Source: Hydrogenophaga crassostreae (GTDB lineage: Bacteria; Pseudomonadota; Gammaproteobacteria; Burkholderiales; Burkholderiaceae_C). From it: 64,000 nucleotides of DNA. Both the position numbers and the translations under genes were made by a program. A model generated the notes under the pieces. The model saw only the letters and a program-made list of their open reading frames with translations, did not search any database and was not told the DNA's origin. The first letter of the stretch is position 1. The number at the start of each line of letters is the position of its first letter. This document shows, one piece after another, positions 1 to 7,804 of the stretch. Location: NCBI RefSeq assembly GCF_001761385.1, contig NZ_CP017476.1, positions 1,601,501 to 1,665,500 of the forward strand. The letters are read 5' to 3'.

Positions 1-566
1 ATGCCCGCTACCTGGCGCTCGACCTGACCGAGCGGGCCACCATCGTGGCGGCCGCGCGCGAGATTCAGGCCACCTACGGCCGGCTGGACGTGCTGGTCAA
101 CAACGCTGGCGCAGCGTCCCCGGCCGATGGCCCGGTCAGCAGCGTCGATGTGGCTTCGGTTCGCAGCGTGTTCGAGGTCAATTTTTTCGGCACGCTTGAG
201 GTCATACAGGCAATGCTGCCGCTGTTGAAAGAGTCCACGGCGGGGCGCGTGGTCAATGTGTCGAGCACGCTTGGTTCTCTCGCACTGCAAAGCGACCCAA
301 CGTGGGAGTTTTCGCCCTTCAAGCCCACGGGCTACAACACGGCGAAAGTGGCGTTGAACATGTTGACCGTGCATTTGGCGGCCGAGTTGCTCGACTCAGG
401 CATCAAGGTCAATTCGGTGGCCCCGGGCTACACCGCCACCGATCTGACCGGCGGGAGCGGGCAGTCGGTGGCTCAAGGGGCTGCGGCCTCGGTTCGTATG
501 GCGCTCTTGCCAGACGACGGCCCTACCGGCGGGTTTTTCAGCGTGAACGGCACCGAACCCTGGTGA
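1..566 (+). CDS. SDR family oxidoreductase, 3' part
   Basis: The reading frame is open from base 3 to the TGA at 564-566, so the start and the N-terminal TGxxxGxG cofactor motif lie before the window. What remains is a classical short-chain dehydrogenase/reductase: NNAG motif near base 105, the catalytic serine region (VNVSS), and a YNTAK form of the YxxxK pair near base 335. A VAPGYTATDL segment follows, which closes the cofactor site in this family. It is an NAD(P)-dependent reductase of unknown substrate. The next gene starts about 195 bases downstream, so an operon with the acyl-CoA synthetase is possible but not shown. Confidence 0.9.
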   Translation, partial: ARYLALDLTERATIVAAAREIQATYGRLDVLVNNAGAASPADGPVSSVDVASVRSVFEVNFFGTLEVIQAMLPLLKESTAGRVVNVSSTLGSLALQSDPTWEFSPFKPTGYNTAKVALNMLTVHLAAELLDSGIKVNSVAPGYTATDLTGGSGQSVAQGAAASVRMALLPDDGPTGGFFSVNGTEPW

Positions 567-760
567 TCCTTTGGTCGGCCGCCCAGAAAATCGGGGGCGG
601 CTTCGTGGCCGCTGAGCAAGGCCTGCGCCACGGTCAACCCGCCTCCCGAGCGCGCCGCTGTAGGTCGGGGCACGCTCCAGTGTGCCTGTCGTGGAAAAAT
701 GGGCCGACCACTCTGGTATTCAAAAAACCCCACACCTGTTCACCCTGGAGACGCCCGCCC

Positions 761-2314
761 ATGAACCTGGCCCACCTGCTGCTCAAACAAGCCCGGCGCG
801 ACCCGAGCCGCCCCGCGATCTTCAGTGGCGCCGACTGTGTGGCCACCCACGGCGAATGGGCCGAGCGGGCCGCCCGTGTGGGCGCCCGTTTGCAGGCCCA
901 AGGCCTGGTGCCCGGCGACCGCGTGGTGCTGTTCATGCACAACCACCCGCGCTACCTGGAATTGCTGTTCGGTGCCTGGTGGGCGGGGCTGGTGGTGGTG
1001 CCGGTGAATGCCAAGCTGCACGTCAAAGAGCTGCAGTGGATCGTGGACAACGCGCAGGTCCGCTGGGCGTTTGTATCGAACGGCACCGTGCCCAACCCGG
1101 CAGAAGTCACCGGACTCGACGGTGTGATGGATGTGGATTCGGGCGAGTGTGGTGCGTGGCTGAACGAAGGCGCAGGGCTGAGCGACATCGAAGCGCGCTC
1201 GCCCGACGACACCGCCTGGCTGTTCTACACCAGCGGCACCACCGGCCGACCCAAGGGTGTGATGATCACGCACCGCAACTTGATGACCATGGGCCTCACC
1301 TATTTCAACGATGTGGACCCCATCGCCGCGGAGGACGCCATTGCCTATGCCGCCCCCATGTCACACGGCGCGGGGCTCTATGCCATTCCCCATCTCATGG
1401 CCGGCGCGCGCCACGTGGTGCCCGCCTCGGGCGGGTTCGACGCCGCCGAGCTGTTCGCGCTGGGTCGCGAGATCGGGCCGCTGTCGTTGTTCGCCGCGCC
1501 CACCATCGTCAAGCGCATCGTGGAGCAAGCCGAGTTGGAGCAGCGGTCGCCCGCCGAGTGCGGCCACAGCTTCAAGACCATCGTCTATGGCGGTGCACCC
1601 ATGTACGCCGCCGACATCCAGCGCGCCTTGCGGGTGATGGGCCCGCGCTTCGTGCAGATCTACGGCCAGGGCGAAAGCCCCATGACCGGCACCGCGCTCA
1701 GCCGCGCTCAGATTGCCAATGCCACACACCCGAGCCACGCTGAGCACCTGGCCTCTGTGGGCGTGGCGCAAACCCCCGTGGGCATCCGCGTGGCCGGGCC
1801 AGACGGACAGGCGCTGCCGCCCGGTGAAGTGGGCGAGGTCTTGATTCAGGGCGACAGCGTGATGGCCGGTTACTGGCGCAACCCCGAGGCCACTGCCTCA
1901 GCCATTCGAAACGGCTGGCTCTGGACCGGCGACATGGGCGCGCTCGACGCCGAAGGTTTCCTCACCCTCAAGGACCGCAGCAAAGACCTCATCATCAGTG
2001 GCGGCTCCAACATCTACCCGCGCGAAGTGGAAGAGGTGTTGCTCACGGCGCCCGGGGTGGCCGAGGTGGCCGTGGTGGGCACACCCGACGCCGAGTGGGG
2101 CGAATCCGTGGTGGCATTTGTTGTGCCGCAGGCAGGGCTTTCCGTGGCGCTGGATGCCCAGGCGCTGGACGCTTTCTGCCTGGAGCATATTGCCCGTTTC
2201 AAAAGGCCCAAGCGCTATGAAATTGTGGATTCCCTGCCGAAGAACAACTACGGCAAGGTGTTGAAAACGGCGTTGCGGGAGCAGGTCGATTTGGGCGAGA
2301 AGGGCAAGACCTGA
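761..2314 (+). CDS. Class I acyl-CoA synthetase / AMP-dependent ligase
   Basis: A 517-residue member of the adenylate-forming superfamily, which activates a carboxylate to the acyl-AMP and then to the CoA thioester. The P-loop-like motif (YTSGTTGRPKGV) lies near residue 155. A YGQGESPM motif follows, then the hinge region (TGDMGALDAEGF, KDRSKDLIISGG), and the C-terminal catalytic lysine is in PKNNYGKVLK. The frame is open far upstream, but ATG 761 is chosen because the family N-terminus (NLAHLLLKQARRDPSRPA) begins there and CTGGAG lies about 10 bases ahead. The substrate cannot be told; long- or medium-chain fatty acid or aromatic acid are all possible. It follows an SDR gene on the same strand. 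Confidence 0.92.
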   Translation: MNLAHLLLKQARRDPSRPAIFSGADCVATHGEWAERAARVGARLQAQGLVPGDRVVLFMHNHPRYLELLFGAWWAGLVVVPVNAKLHVKELQWIVDNAQVRWAFVSNGTVPNPAEVTGLDGVMDVDSGECGAWLNEGAGLSDIEARSPDDTAWLFYTSGTTGRPKGVMITHRNLMTMGLTYFNDVDPIAAEDAIAYAAPMSHGAGLYAIPHLMAGARHVVPASGGFDAAELFALGREIGPLSLFAAPTIVKRIVEQAELEQRSPAECGHSFKTIVYGGAPMYAADIQRALRVMGPRFVQIYGQGESPMTGTALSRAQIANATHPSHAEHLASVGVAQTPVGIRVAGPDGQALPPGEVGEVLIQGDSVMAGYWRNPEATASAIRNGWLWTGDMGALDAEGFLTLKDRSKDLIISGGSNIYPREVEEVLLTAPGVAEVAVVGTPDAEWGESVVAFVVPQAGLSVALDAQALDAFCLEHIARFKRPKRYEIVDSLPKNNYGKVLKTALREQVDLGEKGKT

Positions 2315-2423
2315 TTGCAACGCTTGTGTTCGCGGGGTGTGCCATTTTTGCGCCCTTGCAGGAACAGGGCAACGGCCATCTGGTGTCTTTGCGATGCGGC
2401 TGAGGGTGTGATCCCGGCGCTGC

Positions 2424-3491
2424 TCAAAACGCCCCCGGTTGCGGCTCGGTTTGCCAGCGTTTCGGGTCGGGTTCAAAGACTGCGTCGTAGTTCAGCTCCA
2501 GCAACGCACAGACCGCTCGCCCCAATGACAGACCCAGGTGTTTTTGTGCAGCCTGCGCACCACCGTCGTCCAGGTCGGCCGCATTGGCAAAGGCGGTGAA
2601 CTGGGGCCAGTTCGTGGCGAACTGGGTGGTCAGAATGCTGGCCAGATCGTAGGACAGCGCATTGCCGTCATCGGTTCGGGTGAACGAGTCACCCGACCAG
2701 AATTGCTGGATCTCGGGCGCTCCCCAAAACGCCTGGTGGCGGCGGTGAAGAAGCTGGGCGTCGTGGCCGCCCCGGTGTGAGCCGTTGGACCTGGGGTAGA
2801 AGCGGTGTTCGGTGTTCACGGCCAGTCCCTCGTTGAGCCAGGCTGGAATGTGCAGGTGGGTGAGGCAGGCGTGGGTGAGTTCGTGAACGATGGTGGGCTC
2901 GATGGCCAGCAGTTCGTTTTTGACCACGATGAAGTGGCCACAACCGGCGTTCAGGTACATGCCGCTGCTGAAAGCAAACTCGCCTTCATCGGGGTAGTGG
3001 TTGCTGGCGTAGCGGTAGTAGCTGTCCTGATCGTCAAAGACCACCAGGATGTCGTAGCCCCATTCTTTCAAGGCAGCGACGCCTTTGAGTGTGTGCAATA
3101 CGCGCTGCCTTGAGCGGCTGACGTGGGACAGCGTGGCCCGCGCCGCCACATCGTCGAGCGAAGACAGCAGGGCCACATCGTCGAGCGTGCGAATCGTGTA
3201 GCCCGCACCCAGCGCGCTTTGCAAGCGCTGCAGCCAAGCGATCTCGCACCGGACCCAGGCCTGGGCCTGATCGGCTTCACTCGGGATCGTGGTGATCCAT
3301 TTCAAGATCGTGTGCCAGTCAGGCAGCGGGAACCCGTTCACTTCGGGCATCAGGGCGGGCAGGTCGATGGCTGCTGCCCCGGCTGCCTCGAGTCGATCGG
3401 GTTGTTTGTCGATGGGCGGTGTTGACGACGGCTGTGGGTTGTTGCCTGGCTTTGTTGAAGAAGCAAAGAGTTGCTGGACGAATTTGAACAT
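2424..3491 (-). CDS. Putative HExxH metalloprotease-like protein
   Basis: A 355-residue protein with no recognised family name. It carries a gluzincin-style zinc site: H203-E-L-T-H207 followed by E221 in a WLNEGLA segment, the spacing seen in peptidase MA-like proteins. No signal peptide is obvious; the N-terminus is polar and proline-rich after a short hydrophobic stretch (MFKFVQQLF), so it may be cytoplasmic. The region before the zinc site (DILVVFDDQDSYYRYASNHY) is also typical of that fold. Its substrate is unknown. It is convergent with the acyl-CoA synthetase and is followed upstream by another minus-strand gene. Function as an active peptidase is inferred from the motif alone. Confidence 0.75.
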   Translation of the reverse strand: MFKFVQQLFASSTKPGNNPQPSSTPPIDKQPDRLEAAGAAAIDLPALMPEVNGFPLPDWHTILKWITTIPSEADQAQAWVRCEIAWLQRLQSALGAGYTIRTLDDVALLSSLDDVAARATLSHVSRSRQRVLHTLKGVAALKEWGYDILVVFDDQDSYYRYASNHYPDEGEFAFSSGMYLNAGCGHFIVVKNELLAIEPTIVHELTHACLTHLHIPAWLNEGLAVNTEHRFYPRSNGSHRGGHDAQLLHRRHQAFWGAPEIQQFWSGDSFTRTDDGNALSYDLASILTTQFATNWPQFTAFANAADLDDGGAQAAQKHLGLSLGRAVCALLELNYDAVFEPDPKRWQTEPQPGAF

Positions 3492-3637
3492 CTGTGGGTG
3501 GGTGTGTTCTTGGTTTGGCTGACCGCGGCAGGTCGGGCAGGGGTGTCAATTCGGTCTGGGGATGGCAGAGGCCCTGAAAGGCGGAAAAGACACGAGCCGA
3601 ATTCGATTTCCCCGTCAGAAAAACGAGCGGCAGCGGC

Positions 3638-4285
3638 TCAGTGTTTTCGTTTGCTCAATGGTTGATTGGCGTAGTAACCCTGAAATTGGGCTGCGGTGTT
3701 GTCGATTTCATTTTGAGGCGCGTTGAACCGGCGCATCGATGCAATCTGGAACTGGATGCATTTGGACTCTGCGATATTGCCGGTCCAGATGTTGTCTGGC
3801 ACCCGGCTATTGGGGTGTGCGCCCTTGTGGTCGTGATAGAGCTTGGAGTGATAGGCGTCATGCGCGATGCTCGCCGCAGCCCACGTCACGGAATACATGG
3901 CCGTGGCGTCACTCATGTTGAAGGTCGGTATCTCCGCGGTGGCGTCCATCCCGCTGTGGGCGGCCTGCTCGATTTTTCCCACGTACCCGGTCACGACCAC
4001 GTAGGTGCGCGCATCCCGGGTTTTCAAAAGTGCCAGCGCTTCGCGAACCCTCGCTTGAAACTGGGCATCGCCGACGATCAGTGGATCCTTGCCGCCCGCC
4101 AGCGGTGGAAACGCAGGCCCATCGTCCGAAGCTGGCGCATCTGCGTGTCTCACAGGGCTCGCCTTTCCGGTATCGCAAGGCGACGCTTGGTAGGCCACCC
4201 GACCATCCGGCAAATCACACCGAACGATTTGCGCCAGGGCGGGCAAGGCGATCAAACAGCCGGCGAGTGCGAAGACGGGTTTCAT
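3638..4285 (-). CDS. DUF4124 domain-containing exported protein
   Basis: A 215-residue protein with a clear Sec signal peptide (KPVFALAGCLIALPALAQ), placing the mature protein in the periplasm. Immediately after the signal is a DUF4124-type segment (CDLPDGRVAYQASPCDTG), a short beta module that many proteobacterial envelope proteins carry at the N-terminus. The rest, about residues 70-215, contains a region rich in His and Tyr (IAHDAYHSKLYHDHKGAHPN) whose role I do not recognise. The neighbours give no functional hint. ATG 4285 is the first start before the signal peptide. Confidence 0.8.
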   Translation of the reverse strand: MKPVFALAGCLIALPALAQIVRCDLPDGRVAYQASPCDTGKASPVRHADAPASDDGPAFPPLAGGKDPLIVGDAQFQARVREALALLKTRDARTYVVVTGYVGKIEQAAHSGMDATAEIPTFNMSDATAMYSVTWAAASIAHDAYHSKLYHDHKGAHPNSRVPDNIWTGNIAESKCIQFQIASMRRFNAPQNEIDNTAAQFQGYYANQPLSKRKH

Positions 4286-4693
4286 TGTGGTGCTGATGGG
4301 TCAATGGGTGAAGGTCTTTCGCGCAATGGAGACGATCGCTGTCTTCTTCGAACCGTTGCGATGCCCATGGGCTGTTTTGTGGTTTGAACCGGCCTTTTTG
4401 TAGTCTGGAATGCCCGCGAAAGTATAGGGTTCCCCTTTTCATTTTTAGGCTTCAGAAATGGGCAAAAGGCCAAATTCGACACCAATCTGTGGTCATGGTG
4501 TGTTGGCTTGACCCACCACAACCCCCAGACTTCCGAGCCTTTGAAGAGGCCTTCGCCCTGCGCCAACGCCATGCAGGCTGAGCGTTGACCACGGTGGCGG
4601 CATGGATGCACTGATATCGGGGCTGTTTGGTAGACTTTTGTTTCGTCGAACCCCCGGCGAAGGCAGGCCACCCATCTCTCTTGGTCGTTCCTC
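4286..4693. other. Intergenic region, no confident gene
   Basis: About 410 bases between divergent genes. No long frame looks coding, though a short plus-strand stretch ending at 4581 (LDPPQPPDFRAFEEAFALRQ) has protein-like composition and could be a gene remnant. A TATAGGGTT sequence near 4423 recurs near 5313, ahead of the second small paralog, and may be part of a duplicated upstream region. No terminator or known RNA was seen. Confidence 0.4.
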
Positions 4694-4975
4694 TTGAACA
4701 TCTTTCTATTTGCGATCTTGCTGGCCGTCTTTCTTTTCGGCGGGCACTCGGCGCTTCACTGGGGGAGTGTTCTCATGGCCCGCCGTGCGCTGCTGCGGCG
4801 CGCAAGCCATGCCCCTGAAAACCTGGAGCGAGCCTGGGTCGAGAGCCTGGAAGGTGACGGGTCTCCTAGGCTGTGGCTTCAGTTCACCGGGGAACCTCCC
4901 CAGACGGCTGCTCAGGGAGGCACGGGCTGTGCCAAAGCGGTCAAACGCTTGAAAGCAGCCGGCATCAGGGTCTGA
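4694..4975 (+). CDS. Small membrane-anchored protein, copy 1
   Basis: A 93-residue protein with one N-terminal hydrophobic segment (LFAILLAVFLFGGHSALH), then a basic stretch and a soluble tail ending in AAGIRV. It has no family that I recognise. The reading starts at TTG 4694; this is preferred because the alignment with the downstream paralog at 5371 begins at exactly this residue. The two proteins match at about 53 of 93 positions without gaps, sharing FAILLA, LFGGH, RAWVE, LWLQFTG and AAQG. The predicted form is a single-pass inner-membrane protein with a cytoplasmic or periplasmic tail. Expression of this copy is unproven. Confidence 0.65.
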   Translation: MNIFLFAILLAVFLFGGHSALHWGSVLMARRALLRRASHAPENLERAWVESLEGDGSPRLWLQFTGEPPQTAAQGGTGCAKAVKRLKAAGIRV

Positions 4976-5370
4976 CCAGCGCCCTTCCGCAGCACGTGCC
5001 CCGGACCTGTCAGTCAAGGGGGCCGCCTGTGTCCAGCCCGGTTCTGGTCAGTCTATGGATGCCATCCCTTCGGCCTGACCGCCAAGTCCCGGCTCCAACC
5101 CTCTCAGCGCTCAGCGATGCGGTGCAACGAGACCACCGACATGCCGGGGTTTTGTGCTCACCCCTGCGCGAGGGAAGCAAGGGCCCCGGCAGCACGCAGG
5201 CCAGCTTCGCTGCCACCGCCCCGCGCAACGCCGAGGCCAAAACGGTCACCGCACCCTGCGGACTGACCGCAGAGGGCCCGATCCTGTGCGACGCTTTGGC
5301 CAATTGGTTAAAATATAGGGTTTACCCGAATCGTTCGGGGAAAACCTCGCATCGACCCTGACCATTTTTT
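4976..5370. other. Intergenic region holding a decayed duplicate segment
   Basis: About 395 bases between the two small paralogs. The only interpretable content is a remnant of the MFS gene tail at 5104-5148. A CAGTCTATGG stretch near 5050 also resembles CAGTCCATGG near 5791 in the downstream copy. The region appears to be a worn duplicate of the segment 5650-5945. A possible promoter for the second paralog (AAAATATAGG) lies near 5309. Confidence 0.5.
5104..5148 (-). pseudogene. Remnant of an MFS_3 transporter C-terminus
   Basis: Read on the minus strand these bases give PGMSVVSLHRIAER followed by TGA. The intact MFS gene downstream ends PGTSVVLQHYIAER, also followed by TGA. At the DNA level 36 of 45 bases agree with 5898-5942. 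A stop codon lies four codons upstream, so this is not a gene. Its position relative to small paralog 1 mirrors that of the real MFS tail relative to small paralog 2. This implies a tandem duplication of the pair, followed by loss of most of the transporter copy. Confidence 0.6.
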
Positions 5371-5844
5371 GTGAACAACCTTCAATTTGCCATCTTGCTG
5401 GCCACCGTTCTTTTCGGGGGGCATGCGGCGCTTCACCGGTGGGACATCCGGCAGACCCGCCGTGCGTTGCTGCAACGCGCCTTGCGTTTCCCTGAATACG
5501 TGGCGCGAGCCTGGGTGGAGGGACAGGCAGATGACGGCACGGCGAAGCTGTGGCTTCAGTTCACCGGCGGACAGCCCCACGTGGCCGCCCAGGGGCGCAC
5601 TGCGGTGCCCGAGGCGGTCGCCCGTTTGAGCGCAATGGGCATCGACGTTGAATGTGGTGCTTTGCAGAAGAAAGAACTGGGTGCAGGCATTGGCGGGCAT
5701 GTCAGCGGGCAGTCTGGCCAGCAGCGTTCGCGCGCGCTTTCAGATGTCAGCCCAACGGCCCTCGCCCGGCTTTTCCGCTGGCGCTTGCAGTCCATGGTGC
5801 GCCGCGCAGGCGCCTTCGCCCGGCGTCTCAAGCAGGCAGGGTAG
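5371..5844 (+). CDS. Small membrane-anchored protein, copy 2
   Basis: A 157-residue paralog of the protein at 4694, starting at GTG 5371. Residues 1-93 align without gaps to copy 1; the remaining 64 residues are an Arg/Gly/Ser-rich extension that copy 1 lacks. One N-terminal transmembrane segment (FAILLATVLFGGHAALH) is followed by a conserved RAWVEGQ, LWLQFTGGQP and AVARLSAMGI core. No family is recognised. It is convergent with the MFS_3 exporter; a short GCCCC-CTTT-GGGGC hairpin near 5852 lies between them. The true C-terminus could be shorter in relatives, because the extension has low-complexity composition. Confidence 0.65.
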   Translation: MNNLQFAILLATVLFGGHAALHRWDIRQTRRALLQRALRFPEYVARAWVEGQADDGTAKLWLQFTGGQPHVAAQGRTAVPEAVARLSAMGIDVECGALQKKELGAGIGGHVSGQSGQQRSRALSDVSPTALARLFRWRLQSMVRRAGAFARRLKQAG

Positions 5845-5897
5845 CAATGCCCCCTTTGGGGCGGATTTGACTGTTTCGGCGCCGACCAGCCCGCTCA

Positions 5898-7487
5898 TCA
5901 GCGCTCGGCGATGTAGTGCTGCAAGACCACGGAAGTGCCGGGCTGGAGGAAGCCCAGGAGCTGTGCTTCCAGTTCCTTGTCGGCCACCGTGGTGCGGGCG
6001 CGCTGGTGCAGATAGTCGGCCCAACTGGACACGATGAACCGCTCCACGTAGCGATTGGATTCGCCCAGGTCGTGGTAGATGCGCCAGAAAGTGGCGCCGT
6101 CCCGTCGCCGGGGGGCTTTCAGCAGCGACAGTGCGTTGAGAAAATTGGTCGCTTGACCCGGCACGATGCGGTAGCTCAGTTCCACCGCGATCGGGCCAGC
6201 ACTGGGCTGGGGGGCGTCGGCCACCATCAAGTCCTCAAAAGGAACCACCTGGGTCACGTCTTTGTGCTCTCCCATGCGCAGCGGGAACAAAGGCCCCAGC
6301 AGCGCGCCAAGCAACATCGCCGCCGCCGCCAGGCACAGTGCAGCGGGCAAACTGGCGAGGCTGGCCAGCGCACCCCACAAGGCCGAACCAAGCGCAAAGG
6401 ACCCCAGGGCCGACAAGACGTGCAGGGCCGACGCGCGGGAACGCACCCAGGGTGGCGCGCTGCCTTGCGTGGCCGTGTTGTAGGTGGTCATCACGACCAT
6501 CCAGCAAGCGCCACCCAGCACCAGCGCCGCATACACCAGCCAGCGGGTGTGGGACAGCGCAGACACCAGCATCACCAGCGCAAACAGCACGCCTGCGCCC
6601 ACCACCAGCCGCTCCAGCCCCAGGCGCTGGCGCAATGCCCCAAAAAATACCCCGACACCCACGGCTCCCGTGCCCAGGCAGGCCATCAGCAAACCAAAGC
6701 CCTCGGCGCCCAGCCCCAGCCTTTGCTGACCGATCACCGGTAGCAGCGCCCACAGCGCCGAACCGGTGCCGCCAAACGCGGCGGTTCGCAGCAGCTGCGC
6801 CAGCATGGGTTTGGAATGCCGGGCATAGCGCAAAGCCGCCAGCGTGCCGCCCCAGACCCGTTCGGCCGGCAAGCGGCTCAGCGGGTGGGCCCTGGGTGGC
6901 CAGCGCCGCACCGCCCACCACATGCCCATGACCCCGCCAGACGCCAAAACAAATACCCAGGCCGAGCCCAGCCAGGCAAACCAGAGTCCCGCCAGTGCCG
7001 GCCCCAGTGCCCGCGCGCCGTTGTAGGCCATGCTCATGGAAAGAATCACATGGGGCAGTTCTTCGCGCGGCCGCATCTCGCCCACCATCGAGTTCCATGC
7101 TGGCGAGAACACCGCCGTGCAGCAACCGAACAACAGGGTGAAGAACAGCACCGTGCCCGTGCCCGCCACGCCACCCAGCAACGCCGCCGACAACACCGCC
7201 ACGCCCAGCGCCTGCACCACGAGGGTGCTCAACAACAAACGACGCCTGTCGGTCGTATCGGCCACCACGCCCGCAGGCAGCGCCAATACAAACATGGGCA
7301 GGAAGACAGCCGTTTGCACCAGCGCCACCACAAAGGTGGATGCCTGCAGTTCCACCATCATCCAGGCCGCTGCCATGGCCATCATGGCGTTGGCGGTGAA
7401 GTACCCGAAGCTGGCGCCCCACATACCGCGAAACGGCTTGTCCTGGAGCACCGTCCAGATGCTGGCTGGCGGAAGCGCTGAACTCAT
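5898..7487 (-). CDS. MFS_3-type transporter with C-terminal soluble domain
   Basis: A 529-residue protein of the MFS_3 (EntS-like, transmembrane secretion effector) family. Residues 1-410 hold about 12 hydrophobic helices (GMWGASFGYFTANAMMAMAA onward). Residues 425-529 form a soluble ferredoxin-like tail (AVELSYRIVPGQATNFLNAL to SVVLQHYIAER) usual for this subfamily. The likely role is proton-driven export of a small molecule across the inner membrane; the substrate is unknown. ATG 7487 is chosen over an upstream in-frame start because AGGAG lies about 10 bases before it and the family N-terminus (ASIWTVLQDKPFRGMW) follows. The gene is divergent from the PAS histidine kinase. Confidence 0.9.
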   Translation of the reverse strand: MSSALPPASIWTVLQDKPFRGMWGASFGYFTANAMMAMAAAWMMVELQASTFVVALVQTAVFLPMFVLALPAGVVADTTDRRRLLLSTLVVQALGVAVLSAALLGGVAGTGTVLFFTLLFGCCTAVFSPAWNSMVGEMRPREELPHVILSMSMAYNGARALGPALAGLWFAWLGSAWVFVLASGGVMGMWWAVRRWPPRAHPLSRLPAERVWGGTLAALRYARHSKPMLAQLLRTAAFGGTGSALWALLPVIGQQRLGLGAEGFGLLMACLGTGAVGVGVFFGALRQRLGLERLVVGAGVLFALVMLVSALSHTRWLVYAALVLGGACWMVVMTTYNTATQGSAPPWVRSRASALHVLSALGSFALGSALWGALASLASLPAALCLAAAAMLLGALLGPLFPLRMGEHKDVTQVVPFEDLMVADAPQPSAGPIAVELSYRIVPGQATNFLNALSLLKAPRRRDGATFWRIYHDLGESNRYVERFIVSSWADYLHQRARTTVADKELEAQLLGFLQPGTSVVLQHYIAER

Positions 7488-7804
7488 GGCGGGGAAACTC
7501 CTGTGGGTCTGACGGGTGAGCGGGCCGAATGCCGCGGAAAAAGCGGGTATGCAGGCCCGACCCAGCACAATGTAGCGTCAGGCGGTCGGGGCGACACATT
7601 CGCCTTGAACCGGTTGCGCAGCCTGGAGGCGCATCTCGGCGCTGCAGCGGGCACCCTGCGCCAACGGTTCAATGGAGCACATCAAGGCTGGATGCCAAAA
7701 GAAGGGCGGGGCTTTTGCGGGTTTTCAGATGTATCACCCATGGCTTATTCAGAGACAATCTCCGAAGGTGCAGGTCTTCAAGACGCTGGATCATCTCATT
7801 CCCC
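7488..7804. other. Divergent intergenic region between exporter and kinase
   Basis: This stretch of about 317 bases should hold promoters for both the MFS_3 gene (minus) and the PAS kinase (plus). The plus frame of the kinase is open through it, but the translated sequence is Arg-rich and shadow-like. I see no convincing -35/-10 pair, operator or RNA. Confidence 0.35.

Noticed and set aside
302..760. N-terminal extension of the acyl-CoA synthetase gene into the SDR gene
   Set aside because: The extension overlaps the real SDR coding sequence in another frame. The synthetase family N-terminus begins at 761.
7529..7804. N-terminal extension of the PAS kinase
   Set aside because: The frame is open, but the translation is Arg-rich and unrelated to PAS kinases, and it overlaps the promoter region of the divergent MFS gene.
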